From assembly GCF_019218295.1 (NCBI RefSeq), contig NZ_JAHUZF010000004.1:124001-188000 (forward strand): DNA of 64,000 nt. Reading direction: 5' to 3'. How positions within the stretch are numbered: position 1 is the stretch's first letter; each line of letters begins with the position of its first letter. Positions 8,418-16,659 of the stretch are shown here, piece by piece. The position numbers were made by a program, and so were the translations under genes. This stretch comes from Maritimibacter sp. DP1N21-5 (GTDB lineage: Bacteria; Pseudomonadota; Alphaproteobacteria; Rhodobacterales; Rhodobacteraceae). A model generated the notes under the pieces. It searched no databases, had not been told where the DNA came from, and saw nothing but the letters and a program-made list of their open reading frames with translations.

Positions 8418-8981
8418 ATGATCTATCGCACGGCTCTATACGCGGCCCTCCTCATGGGTGCAAACGTGGTCTTCGCGGATACGGCGTCGATGGAGGCGCT
8501 GCGCGAGGGGAGCATGACGAAGCTCATGTTCCATTCGGAGCCGAAGGCGGCGAGCGGGGCGACCTTCACGGACGAGGCGGGGGCCGAACGGTCGCTCGCC
8601 GACTACCGGGGCAAGGTGGTGGTGCTGAACTTCTGGGCCACCTGGTGCGCGCCCTGCCGCCACGAAATGCCCATGCTCGACGCCTTGCAGGCTGAATTCG
8701 GCGGCGAGGATTTCGCGGTGGTGACGGTGGCCACAGGGCGGAACAAGCCGATGGCGGTTCAGAAGTTCTTCGACGAGGTCGGCGTGACGAACCTGCCGAA
8801 ACTCTACGACGCGAAGAAGGTGCTCGCCTCACAGATGGGCGTCATGGGCCTCCCCGTGACGGTGATCCTCGACCGGGAGGGGAACGAGGTCGCGCGGATG
8901 ATGGGCGACGCGGATTGGTCGTCTGAGAGCGCCCGCGCAATCGTCGCGGCGATGATCGGCGCAGAGGGGGCGGGCGGCTAG
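8418..8981 (+). CDS. tlpA: TlpA-family periplasmic thiol:disulfide oxidoreductase
   Basis: A 187-residue thioredoxin-fold protein with an N-terminal export/anchor segment ([20 protein letters not shown]) and the active site [14 protein letters not shown] (CAPC at about 77-80), plus the cis-Pro loop MGLPVTVIL. TlpA/ResA proteins keep apocytochrome or copper-chaperone cysteines reduced in the periplasm. ATG 8418 is preferred because GGGAGA lies at the right distance; an in-frame ATG at 8394 would overlap the argH start on the other strand. Nearby heme-protein genes fit a cytochrome-maturation role, but no target is shown. Confidence 0.88.
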   Translation: MIYRTALYAALLMGANVVFADTASMEALREGSMTKLMFHSEPKAASGATFTDEAGAERSLADYRGKVVVLNFWATWCAPCRHEMPMLDALQAEFGGEDFAVVTVATGRNKPMAVQKFFDEVGVTNLPKLYDAKKVLASQMGVMGLPVTVILDREGNEVARMMGDADWSSESARAIVAAMIGAEGAGG

Positions 8982-9061
8982 GAGCCGTCCACGCAGACAC
9001 GCGCAACGCAGGGGACCAGATAACCCTTTGCACAGCGGCCCGGTTTCGCTAGACCGACCCC

Positions 9062-9472
9062 ATGTCGCGCCGCGCCGCCATGCCCCTGTTTCTGACCCGC
9101 TGGATCGTCGCCTTCGCGCTGACGATATCGGCCCTGTTGCCGGCGTCGGTCATGACGACCCGCGATGCTGCTGGGGAATGGACCGTCGTCATCTGCACCG
9201 GCGACGGGCCTCTCGAACTGGCCGTCGATCCCGCGACCGGCGCTCCGATTGGCCCGGCGTCGGACATTCCCGGAGAAGACGGCGCGAGCCAGAAGGGGGC
9301 GCTCTGTCACCTCAACGACCTGCGCTCCGCGCTCGTCGCCTTCGATCTGCCGGGCGTTCGCCTCGCCGCGACCCTCGCCCAGGCTGCGCCGGAGCCGGTG
9401 GCCCTGCCGCTTCCGCCCCGCGCCCCGCGCTTTGACCGCCCGATCCCGAGAGCTCCGCCACTGACCGCCTGA
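9062..9472 (+). CDS. DUF2946-like exported protein
   Basis: A 136-residue protein with a signal or anchor segment at about residues 10-30 (LTRWIVAFALTISALLPASVM), then a region containing VVICTGDG and a second Cys in GALCHLNDL, and a Pro/Arg-rich tail. The two spaced cysteines and layout resemble the DUF2946 family, small exported proteins often found beside metal-uptake or PepSY genes. No clear ribosome binding site precedes ATG 9062, so the start is uncertain. It is followed after 40 bp by the PepSY membrane protein. The function is unknown; metal binding is only a guess from context. Confidence 0.6.
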   Translation: MSRRAAMPLFLTRWIVAFALTISALLPASVMTTRDAAGEWTVVICTGDGPLELAVDPATGAPIGPASDIPGEDGASQKGALCHLNDLRSALVAFDLPGVRLAATLAQAAPEPVALPLPPRAPRFDRPIPRAPPLTA

Positions 9473-9512
9473 TTTCCGTTTCAAATCAGACAGTCAAAAA
9501 GGAGATATCGTC

Positions 9513-10910
9513 ATGACGACGATGGACGCAAATCCTGCGGGCACGACCCGTCAGGCCACTTCATTCTATTTCACCGCATGGCGCTGGCACTTCTGGGCCG
9601 GGCTCTATGTCATTCCCTTTCTCGTGATGCTGGCCCTGACCGGGCTCTGCATGTTCTGGGTCAGCGCGATCACCGAAATCAATGGCGAGCGTGGCTATGT
9701 GACGCCCGGCGAAACGCCCGTGCCGCTGTCGCAACTGACCGCCGCCGCCGAAAGCGCCGTGCCGGGGGGGCAGGCCGGGCAATACATCGCGCCGATGGGT
9801 CCGGACCGGGTGGCGGTGTTCCGCATCAATGCCGGCGAGGCGTCGCAAACCGTGGTCATCAACCCCTATACCGCCGAGGTGATCGAGACCTTTCCTTGGG
9901 ACGCAGGGCTCTACAACCTCGCCAACAACATCCACGGCACGCTTCTGATCGGCGATACCGGCGACCGGCTGATCGAGGTCGCCGCCTCGCTCGCGGTCCT
10001 GCTTGTGCTGTCGGGGCTCTATCTGCATTGGCCGCGCAAGTCGCGTGGCACCAGCCTACGGTCCATGCTCGTTCCCGATGTCACCGCCCGCCGCCGCGCC
10101 CTGTGGAAGTCGCTGCACGGGGTCTTGGGGACGTGGATGTCGGTCGTAATGCTGGTGTTCCTCGTTTCGGGCCTGAGCTGGACCGGGATCTGGGGCGGCA
10201 AGATGGTGCAGGCCTGGAACACCTTTCCGGCCGAAAAATGGGGCGCGCCCCTGTCCGATGCCACCCATGCCGAGATGAACCACGGTCCCGCCGACGAAGT
10301 GCCATGGACGCTCGAACAGACGCCGATGCCGCAAAGCGGATCGCTCGCAGGGCAAAGCGCGGTGGCCATGCCGGTCACGGTCGACGGGGTGGCCGCCTTT
10401 GCCGGCACGCTGGGCTTTCCGGGGCGCTTCCAGATCAGCTTTCCGGCGGATGAAACGGGCGTCTGGACGATCAGCCACGACAGCATGTCCAACGATGGTC
10501 ACAACCCCGCCGCCGACCGCACGCTGCACATCGACCGCTATTCGGGTAACGTGCTGGCCGACGTGCCCTATGCCGACTATTCGCCCTATGCCAAGATGAT
10601 GGCATGGGGCATCGCCTTTCACGAAGGCGATCTGGGGCTCTGGAACCTCGCTCTCAACACGCTGTTCTGCCTGTCGATGATCTTCATCCCGGTGTCGGGT
10701 CTGGTCATGTGGTGGAAACGCCGTCCCAAGGCTGCGCGCCGTGTGGCGGCCCCGCCCAAGGTCGAGGGTCGGCTCTGGGTGCCGGGGGTCGTCGTTCTCG
10801 GGCTAACAGCGCTTGCCTTTCCGCTGGCGGCGGTCGCCCTCGTGGCGGTCGGCGCACTGGATTTTCTGGTGCTGCGCAATATCCCGCGCGTAAAGCGCGC
10901 CCTATCCTGA
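9513..10910 (+). CDS. PepSY-associated transmembrane protein
   Basis: A 465-residue inner-membrane protein of the PepSY_TM (PiuB-like) family. The N-terminal helix (FYFTAWRWHFWAGLYVIPFLVMLALTGLCMFW, about 18-50) is followed by a periplasmic PepSY-type region, then helices near 150-172, 208-230, 378-400 and 425-460. His/Trp-rich motifs such as RWHFWAGLY, NNIHGTLLIGDTGDRLIE and KSLHGVLGTW are typical. Relatives cluster with siderophore or heme receptors and are thought to act as ferric reductases or uptake partners; no receptor gene is near here. A strong AAGGAG site precedes ATG 9513. Confidence 0.85.
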   Translation: MTTMDANPAGTTRQATSFYFTAWRWHFWAGLYVIPFLVMLALTGLCMFWVSAITEINGERGYVTPGETPVPLSQLTAAAESAVPGGQAGQYIAPMGPDRVAVFRINAGEASQTVVINPYTAEVIETFPWDAGLYNLANNIHGTLLIGDTGDRLIEVAASLAVLLVLSGLYLHWPRKSRGTSLRSMLVPDVTARRRALWKSLHGVLGTWMSVVMLVFLVSGLSWTGIWGGKMVQAWNTFPAEKWGAPLSDATHAEMNHGPADEVPWTLEQTPMPQSGSLAGQSAVAMPVTVDGVAAFAGTLGFPGRFQISFPADETGVWTISHDSMSNDGHNPAADRTLHIDRYSGNVLADVPYADYSPYAKMMAWGIAFHEGDLGLWNLALNTLFCLSMIFIPVSGLVMWWKRRPKAARRVAAPPKVEGRLWVPGVVVLGLTALAFPLAAVALVAVGALDFLVLRNIPRVKRALS

Positions 10911-11015
10911 TCGCGCGCCGCCCCGGTTCCATGTCGGGGCGGCCCATCCTTCCCTCGCGTCCCCGTTGACAGCCCTGTGCCGCCCGGCAACCATTCCGGG
11001 CAGGGAGGAGCCGTC

Positions 11016-11402
11016 ATGCCACTCGGTCTGTTGGCCGTCATCGTCGTCGTGGGTCTCGCAGCGATTTTCGCGGTGCTCTACTTCGCCGGGCTGACCCGCG
11101 CGATGGAGCTGACCGAGGCCACGGCGCGGCACGAATTCATCGCCGACAATCCGCCGCTGACGCCCGAAAGCATCACGCTCGCCGCCTCGCGGCAGGCCGC
11201 GCTGATCGAGGCGCAAGGGCTGCATCTTCTCTGGGTCATGGGGGCGGATGTGGCGACGCACCGACTGCTCGGTGCTATTCCGGTCGAAACGCCCGCCGGG
11301 CTGTCGGTGCATATTGCGGATTACGCCGCGCCGCGGGTCTCGCTGGTGCTCACCCCGGATGAAACCCGTGACTGGAAAACCCGAATACAGGAGGCCACCT
11401 GA
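11016..11402 (+). CDS. Membrane-anchored protein of unknown function
   Basis: A 128-residue protein with one N-terminal transmembrane helix (LGLLAVIVVVGLAAIFAVLYFAGLT) and a small soluble domain. I do not recognise a family. ATG 11016 is preceded by GGGAGGAG, supporting this start over one 39 bp upstream. Its stop codon touches the reading frame of the fatty acid hydroxylase gene, and a GGAGG near its end (11390-11394) is placed to start that next gene, so the two are likely coupled. The shared operon suggests an accessory role at the membrane. Confidence 0.65.
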   Translation: MPLGLLAVIVVVGLAAIFAVLYFAGLTRAMELTEATARHEFIADNPPLTPESITLAASRQAALIEAQGLHLLWVMGADVATHRLLGAIPVETPAGLSVHIADYAAPRVSLVLTPDETRDWKTRIQEAT

Positions 11403-11446
11403 TAGACCTGTCCACGCTGAGTTACCCGGATATCGTCTCGCTCGCC

Positions 11447-12337
11447 GTGCCCTTCTTCGTCGCGGCTGTCCTGATCGAGATAGCGTGGATCGTGATCGCC
11501 AAGCGGGGCGGGCGCTACGAGGCGCGGGATGCCATGACCTCGCTCGCGATGGGTGTCGGCAATGTTGTTGCTGGCGTGCTCTTGGGTTTCGTCACCTACG
11601 GGTTTCTCATGTGGCTCTGGGAACTGACACCGCTCGATCTGGGCACGAGCCTCTGGGTCGTTGCCCTGTGCTTCGTGCTGGATGACCTGCGCTATTACTG
11701 GGTGCATCGCTTCGGGCATCGTGTGCGCTGGGTCTGGGCGAGCCACGTGAACCATCATTCCAGCCAACACTACAACCTGACAACGGCGCTCCGGCAGACG
11801 TGGACCGGCACCTTTACCGGCATGATGATCCTTTCCGCCCCCTTGGTGCTACTGGGTTTCCACCCGGCGATGATCCTTTTCGTGGGCGGCCTCAACCTCA
11901 TCTACCAGTTCTGGATCCATACCGAGGCGATCGACAAGCTGCCGCGCTCGTTCGAAGCGGTGATGAACACGCCGTCGCATCACCGGGTCCACCATGGGCG
12001 CAATGCACGCTATCTGGACGCGAACTATGCCGGGGTCTTCATCGTCTGGGACAAGCTCTTCGGGACCTTCGTGCCCGAGCAGGCCGACGAGAGGCCCGAC
12101 TATGGGCTCGTCCATAACATCGGCACCTTCAACCCGATCCGGGTGGCGTTTCATGAATGGGTCGCGATCTGGCGCGACGTGACCCGGCCCGGTCTGACCC
12201 TTCGGCAACGGGCAGAATATGCCTTTCGGCCACCGGGCTGGCGGCATGACGGCGCGGGCGGGTCCGAGCGGATCAAGGCCGACCATGTGGCGCGCCATCC
12301 CGAGGTCGCCGGAACTGCCGGTTTCGAGCGTTACTGA
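11447..12337 (+). CDS. Sterol desaturase / fatty acid hydroxylase family protein
   Basis: A membrane-bound di-iron enzyme (PF04116) that hydroxylates or desaturates lipids; 296 residues from this GTG. The histidine clusters are visible: HRFGH (about 86-90), HVNHH (about 99-103), and HHRVHH (about 178-183), with helices before and between them. GTG 11447 has no good ribosome binding site, but a GGAGG at 11390-11394 sits 7 nt before ATA at 11402, where ATAGACCTG would give an N-terminus (M)DLSTLSYPD. The true start may therefore be 11402 (or CTG 11399). It runs tail-to-tail into the MaoC gene with a 7-bp overlap. Confidence 0.85.
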   Translation: MPFFVAAVLIEIAWIVIAKRGGRYEARDAMTSLAMGVGNVVAGVLLGFVTYGFLMWLWELTPLDLGTSLWVVALCFVLDDLRYYWVHRFGHRVRWVWASHVNHHSSQHYNLTTALRQTWTGTFTGMMILSAPLVLLGFHPAMILFVGGLNLIYQFWIHTEAIDKLPRSFEAVMNTPSHHRVHHGRNARYLDANYAGVFIVWDKLFGTFVPEQADERPDYGLVHNIGTFNPIRVAFHEWVAIWRDVTRPGLTLRQRAEYAFRPPGWRHDGAGGSERIKADHVARHPEVAGTAGFERY

Positions 12338-13116
12338 GCCTCAGCCTCCATCACCAGCCGTCCGTCCGGTGCCCGGACCCAGAGCTTCCTTCCGGCCCGG
12401 CAAAAGGTCAGCGTCTCCTGCACCACCGCAGGCGAGACGGCGCGAAACTTGAACTCGACGAGCAGCCCTAGCTCGCGTTCGGCTTTCAGCATCAGGAGTT
12501 GCGCCAAGAGCGGGCCATGCGTCACCAGCCCGGCATAGCCCTCGACCTCGCGCGCATAGTCGGCGTCGTAATGGATGCGGTGACCATTGAAGGTGAGCGC
12601 GGAATAGCGAAAGAGCAGCGTTGTCGTGAAGTCCACGTCTTCGGCATGCTTGTCAGCCGGGGCCTCCCGCGAGAGAGGCGCGGGTGTGTTCAGGTCGGGG
12701 ACCTCTCGGTAGACGAGATCCTGATATTCCTGAACTCGAAGCTTGCCGTTCTGCGTGATGTCATGGCGCAGCGTGACAAAGGCCAGGGGACCGCTGCGGC
12801 CCTGTTTGCGCTCGGTCTTCTCGACCCTCGAGCGTTTCTCTGCGGTCTCTCCGGCGACAAGCGGACCGTGAAACTCCAGCCGCCCGCCAGCCCACATGCG
12901 GCGCGGCAGGCCCAGATCGGGGATAAGACCCTGACCGACACGGGGATGACCGTCCCGACCAAGCGCCTCGGCGGCGACCGGGTCCCAGAAGTAGATCTGA
13001 TGAAAGAACGGCGGCAGGGCGTCGCCGCGCTCGACTCCGCGACCGAGCCCCAGCGTCACCGCAAGCGCCTGTGCCCGCGACGGGGCCATCCCGTCGGAGA
13101 GGATGACGTCCTTCAT
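12331..13116 (-). CDS. MaoC-like / mesaconyl-CoA hydratase-type hotdog dehydratase
   Basis: A 261-residue protein of the FAS1-like/HTD2 hydratase group (double hotdog). Visible features are an N-terminal hotdog with LPRRMWAGGRLEFHGPL (about 79-95) and a C-terminal one with LLFRYSALTFNGHRIHYDADYA (about 166-187), where the Asn-His-His arrangement is typical of MaoC-type hydratases acting on acyl-CoA. The closest named relatives I recall are mesaconyl-C4-CoA hydratases. ATG 13116 overlaps the stop of the upstream flavin reductase gene by ATGA; the longer open frame is non-family sequence. The substrate is not determinable here. Confidence 0.75.
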   Translation of the reverse strand: MKDVILSDGMAPSRAQALAVTLGLGRGVERGDALPPFFHQIYFWDPVAAEALGRDGHPRVGQGLIPDLGLPRRMWAGGRLEFHGPLVAGETAEKRSRVEKTERKQGRSGPLAFVTLRHDITQNGKLRVQEYQDLVYREVPDLNTPAPLSREAPADKHAEDVDFTTTLLFRYSALTFNGHRIHYDADYAREVEGYAGLVTHGPLLAQLLMLKAERELGLLVEFKFRAVSPAVVQETLTFCRAGRKLWVRAPDGRLVMEAEAQ

Positions 13117-13655
13117 CGCCCGACCTCTGCGCGCAGTCGCTCCATCAGGGCGGACAGGTTCTTTTCCGAGCGTTCGTTCAAGAGCCGTCCGTCGTCTCCG
13201 AAAGCGGTCCCCGAATTGGCGATGAAAACCTCGGGACCATAGACGAGCGCCGGGCGGAACGGCATCACGCACAGGATCAGGTTGTGCATCATGCGTTCGC
13301 CCCCGGCGCGCCCGTCGGAGGCGGCGATGAGGGCGAGTGGCTTGCCCGTCCAGGGGTTGCCCTTGACCCGGCTCACCCAGTCGAGCGCGTTCTTCAGCAC
13401 GCCGGGGATGTTCTTGTTGTACTCGGGCGACGAGATCACGACGGCATCGGCCTTTGCAATCTGTTCGTGCAGGCGCAGGACCGCCTCGGGTATGCCGGGA
13501 CCATCCTGAATGTCCTGATTGAACACCGGAAAGTCGATATCGGCCTCGGTATAGCGGCAGGGGCCGAAGTGGCGAACGGCCTCTTTGAGGAGCAACCGGT
13601 TGGTCGATGCACGCCGCAGTGCGCCGGGAATACCGAGAAGGCTTGGCTCGGACAT
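13113..13655 (-). CDS. NADPH-dependent FMN reductase family protein
   Basis: A 180-residue flavodoxin-like quinone/azo/chromate-reductase type protein. The P-loop-like GIPGALRRASTNRLLL (about 7-22) binds the FMN phosphate, and the family motif VVISSPEYNKNIPGVLKNALDWVSR (about 74-98) is complete. ATG 13655 has GGAGG upstream. It is translationally coupled (4-bp overlap) to the downstream hydratase. Proteins of this family reduce quinones, chromate or flavins at the expense of NAD(P)H; the physiological electron acceptor is unknown. Confidence 0.85.
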   Translation of the reverse strand: MSEPSLLGIPGALRRASTNRLLLKEAVRHFGPCRYTEADIDFPVFNQDIQDGPGIPEAVLRLHEQIAKADAVVISSPEYNKNIPGVLKNALDWVSRVKGNPWTGKPLALIAASDGRAGGERMMHNLILCVMPFRPALVYGPEVFIANSGTAFGDDGRLLNERSEKNLSALMERLRAEVGR

Positions 13656-13693
13656 CTTGTCCTCCGTGACTCGTTGAGCGGGCGCTGCGAACG

Positions 13694-14062
13694 TCAGGTC
13701 GTTTCCACGCAATGCCGGCGGAACGCGCGTTTCAGCATGTCGAGCTCGGCGCGGATGAGTTCCATCTCGGCGCGGAAGTCCTCGTCCAGCGGCTGGCCCA
13801 TGACGATGGTGAAGCTCGCCAGCCGGTCGCCGTCCTTCTGGCTGATGATGAAAGTCTGGACGCCCTCCGACAGAAGCTCGAGCGGGATCGGCACGGAGAC
13901 GCGAAACTGACCCTCGACTTCGGGATCGCCCCGCAGGGTGGCGCCGTCGACCACGAGCCCGTGGTGCGTCACCTCGATATCGGGCGGCGTTTCGGCACCG
14001 GTCAGCACACCTTCCCAGGTGCCCGCATGGATCCGCGTCTTGGTCAGCACGAGATCAGTCAT
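13694..14062 (-). CDS. Conserved protein of unknown function (122 residues)
   Basis: A soluble protein with no transmembrane segment or signal peptide. The N-terminal half is predicted to be beta-rich (IHAGTWEGVLTGAETPPDIEVTHHGLVVDGATL), with a middle region FIISQKDGDRLASFTIVMG and a C-terminal helix that looks coiled-coil (DEDFRAEMELIRAELDMLKRAFRRH). I do not recognise a function. It lies 9 bp downstream of the 254-residue gene at 14072-14836 and is probably cotranscribed with it. Confidence 0.7.
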   Translation of the reverse strand: MTDLVLTKTRIHAGTWEGVLTGAETPPDIEVTHHGLVVDGATLRGDPEVEGQFRVSVPIPLELLSEGVQTFIISQKDGDRLASFTIVMGQPLDEDFRAEMELIRAELDMLKRAFRRHCVETT

Positions 14063-14071
14063 CGCAGTCCT

Positions 14072-14836
14072 CTATACTTCGGCCCGTGGCCGGCGCGAGA
14101 AATTCACGTCGCGCAGCATGACCTGGTTCATTTCCGGCCCTTCGAAGATCAGGTCGATCCAGGCGCGTTCGACCCGCTTTTCATTGAGCTTGGTGTAAGC
14201 GAGGTCGAAATCAACCGAGATTTCCCGGTCTCCCAGTGGCAGTTCGCGCACCATCTGTTCCGTGTTGGGACCGTGCTGCACATTGAGCCGGGCGAAGATT
14301 TCAAGCTTCTTCTCCGTCTCGACCGTGGCGTTCATGCGAAGCAGATGCTTGCGGCCAAGTCCGCGCATCGCGCTTTCGGGAAGGTCGATGACGAGCGACA
14401 GGAAGGAGCCGTCGAACTTGAACACGTCCATGCGCAACCCGAAGGGCGCGAGGTCATCCTCGTGTCCGTTGCGCATCTGCCGGACGGTCAGCTCCGAGAT
14501 CCGGCAATCGTGGAACACGGTCACTTCCTTCCCGATCTTCGTCTTGCTCTCCACGCTCGCCTGCCCGGGCGGAAACAGGGGGCCACGCCAAAGCTCCGGC
14601 CGCCAGGACCAGTCGGAATGGAGGGGCTTGGGAAAGGAGTTCGACCCGATCAGCGGCAGGGCGAGGCGGCCGTTGGACACGTGCAGGACCCGGTCCGTCA
14701 CCTGCCGGAGCTGGGCCGCCCGGGTCTGCACCCGGCGGAGCGCTTCGAGCGGCAGGGAATCGGCGGTGGCGGCGATGCTTTGCCAGCGACGCATGACCAG
14801 ACGGTGCAACAATTTGTCGAAGGGGCCGAACGCCAT
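14072..14836 (-). CDS. Conserved protein of unknown function, possibly DUF6478
   Basis: A 254-residue soluble protein. The N-terminus is Arg- and Leu-rich helical (DKLLHRLVMRRWQSIAATADSLPLEALRRVQTRAAQLRQVTDRVLHV); the rest is predicted beta-rich with WSWRPELWRGPLFPPG, TVFHDCRISELTVRQ and LVIDLPESAMRGLGRKHLLRMNATVE. I recall a similar conserved protein in Rhodobacterales filed as DUF6478, but this is from memory. Its partner is the 122-residue gene just downstream. No role is known to me; the beta-rich body could bind carbohydrate or polysaccharide. Confidence 0.65.
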   Translation of the reverse strand: MAFGPFDKLLHRLVMRRWQSIAATADSLPLEALRRVQTRAAQLRQVTDRVLHVSNGRLALPLIGSNSFPKPLHSDWSWRPELWRGPLFPPGQASVESKTKIGKEVTVFHDCRISELTVRQMRNGHEDDLAPFGLRMDVFKFDGSFLSLVIDLPESAMRGLGRKHLLRMNATVETEKKLEIFARLNVQHGPNTEQMVRELPLGDREISVDFDLAYTKLNEKRVERAWIDLIFEGPEMNQVMLRDVNFSRRPRAEV

Positions 14837-14892
14837 GGGAGCCTAAGTTTCCGTTTGATCAACAGTATCCTGTCTAAAGCAAATTTATTGCC

Positions 14893-15576
14893 TTAGAGCA
14901 AACGCTTGAAGAATGCGCCCAGCCCTTTCTCGCTGGACCGGGCAGGGGTTGCGGGGGCCGGCGCAGTGTCACTGACTGGGTTCGCGGCGCGGATCGTGGC
15001 AATGAAGTCGATCATGAGATCGCGTCCTGCCTGTGAGGTCAGCGTCGAGGGGCGGGTGCCCGACACCGTAACCGTCACGAGCGCATCCTGCACGAGGAAG
15101 ATGCCCCGCCAGTAGTCAGGCGCAAGATCGCCGGTCGCGCCGTCCCGGGCGCGCACGAGGATGAGGTCCGAGGTTCGTTCGAGGCTCAGAACCTCGACCG
15201 CCGCGCCACTGTCGGTGCGCGACAGCGCCCCGCGCCCTGCGTCGGTCTCAAGGAACGTCGCCAGCGTGGCGATCCCTTCGGCCGAAGCGGTCTCGGCTCC
15301 GAAGGCGGGTGCGGCCGCGGCGGTCAGGACCGCAGGCGCCGAAGCAGGAGAAGCCGAGTTCCCCTTACCGCCGCATGCGCCGTAAAGGACGAAGGCCCCG
15401 GTCGCGTCGTCGCGCAGCGTCGAGCGGTCCGCGCAGTAGCCCAACGGCGGCGCAAGGGTCACGCGGCCGTCGAGCACCCGGACCGGCGCGCCGGTCATCC
15501 CGGTCCCGAACCCGGCCCCCGAACAGGCGCTCAGAAGGGTCATGACGGCAATGGCGAGAGGCAGAAGCTGGCGCAT
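14893..15576 (-). CDS. Lipoprotein of unknown function
   Basis: A 227-residue exported lipoprotein. The N-terminus MRQLLPLAIAVMTLLSACSG contains a lipobox (LSAC) with the lipidated Cys at about residue 18. The mature part has an Ala-rich linker, a globular region (RGIFLVQDALVTVTVSG) and a C-terminal Pro/Ala segment ending GLGAFFKRLL. The start at 15576 was chosen because it gives a clean lipoprotein signal. It diverges from the CPBP protease gene. Function unknown. Confidence 0.75.
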   Translation of the reverse strand: MRQLLPLAIAVMTLLSACSGAGFGTGMTGAPVRVLDGRVTLAPPLGYCADRSTLRDDATGAFVLYGACGGKGNSASPASAPAVLTAAAAPAFGAETASAEGIATLATFLETDAGRGALSRTDSGAAVEVLSLERTSDLILVRARDGATGDLAPDYWRGIFLVQDALVTVTVSGTRPSTLTSQAGRDLMIDFIATIRAANPVSDTAPAPATPARSSEKGLGAFFKRLL

Positions 15577-15701
15577 GGGGAGGCCGGAATTTGTGACGTG
15601 GTCCGCATCGGGTCTAGGCAGGGTGACCCCCGGATGCAACCGGGTCCCTTGTTCCCGCGTGGGTCATGGCTATGTTCGGGACAGCGACAGGAGAGTCAGT
15701 C

Positions 15702-16616
15702 ATGCAGTCATTCTGGGAACCAGCCCTGCCGCGCGTTCAGATCTGGCGGACGGTCCTCGGCTTCGCGCTGCTCATCGGGATTTTCTTCGCGGCCACGGCC
15801 GGCGTGTTCCAGCTTGGCGCCTATGTGACGGGCGCCCCGCCGCGCGAGCTGGTCTCCGCGCTCACGCCGCAGTCGACACTGCTCTTTTTCCTGACCTTCA
15901 TCGGGTTTCACCTGGGGCTGCTCATCGTGCTGCCCCTGCTTCACAAGCGTTGGTATCCGTCGCTCTTCGGCCCGTCGCGGCGCATCAACATGGCCCATTT
16001 CGGCTGGGGCGTGCTGGCGACGGTTGCGCTGGCGACCTTCCTGTACGCGTTCATGTATGTCGACCGTCAGTTCCTTGACGAAGAGTTCCGCCCGCGCATC
16101 GTCGCGGTCCGTCCCCTGTCCGAGTGGCTCGTCTGGCTGCTTCCGGCGCTCGCCGTGATCTTCCTGCAGACTTTCGCGGAAGAGGCGGTGTTTCGTGGCT
16201 ATCTGCTGCAGCAACTGCGCGGGCGATTCCGGTCGCCGCTCATCTGGGCGGTCCTGCCGTCCCTGATCTTCGGGCTCCTGCATTTCGATCCGGGCACCTA
16301 TGGCTATGTCAACGCAGGTGCCTATGTCATCAACACGACGACGACCGGCGTGCTCTTGTGCCTGATCACCATTCGCACCGGGAACATCGGGGCGGCGGCC
16401 GGGTTGCACTTCGGAAACAACGCCGCGCTCATCTTCATCGGGATCAAGGGCAATCTCGAAGGCTTCTCGCTCTTCGCGGTCGAGATGGGGCTCGAGTCGG
16501 GCTATACCGCCTGGTCGATCCTGTCGCAGACCGGCTTCACGCTGGTGCTCTTCGCGATCTGGTGGCGCTGGATGAACCGGCGCGACGCGATTGCAAAACC
16601 GGCCCTTGCGGCATAG
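15702..16616 (+). CDS. CPBP-family intramembrane glutamic endopeptidase
   Basis: A polytopic membrane protein of 304 residues with about 7-8 helices. The Abi/CPBP motifs are all present: EEAVFRGYLLQ (about 164-174), FGLLHFDPG (about 200-208) and HFGNN (about 251-255), giving the Glu-Glu, His and His/Asn catalytic set. Bacterial members process prenylated or other membrane proteins; the target is unknown. ATG 15702 has AGGAGA at good spacing. It is upstream of accD by 43 bp and may be cotranscribed. Confidence 0.88.
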   Translation: MQSFWEPALPRVQIWRTVLGFALLIGIFFAATAGVFQLGAYVTGAPPRELVSALTPQSTLLFFLTFIGFHLGLLIVLPLLHKRWYPSLFGPSRRINMAHFGWGVLATVALATFLYAFMYVDRQFLDEEFRPRIVAVRPLSEWLVWLLPALAVIFLQTFAEEAVFRGYLLQQLRGRFRSPLIWAVLPSLIFGLLHFDPGTYGYVNAGAYVINTTTTGVLLCLITIRTGNIGAAAGLHFGNNAALIFIGIKGNLEGFSLFAVEMGLESGYTAWSILSQTGFTLVLFAIWWRWMNRRDAIAKPALAA

Positions 16617-16659
16617 GTAAGCCCGAAACGCGACAGCGGCAGAGGCCAAGGAACCCGCG

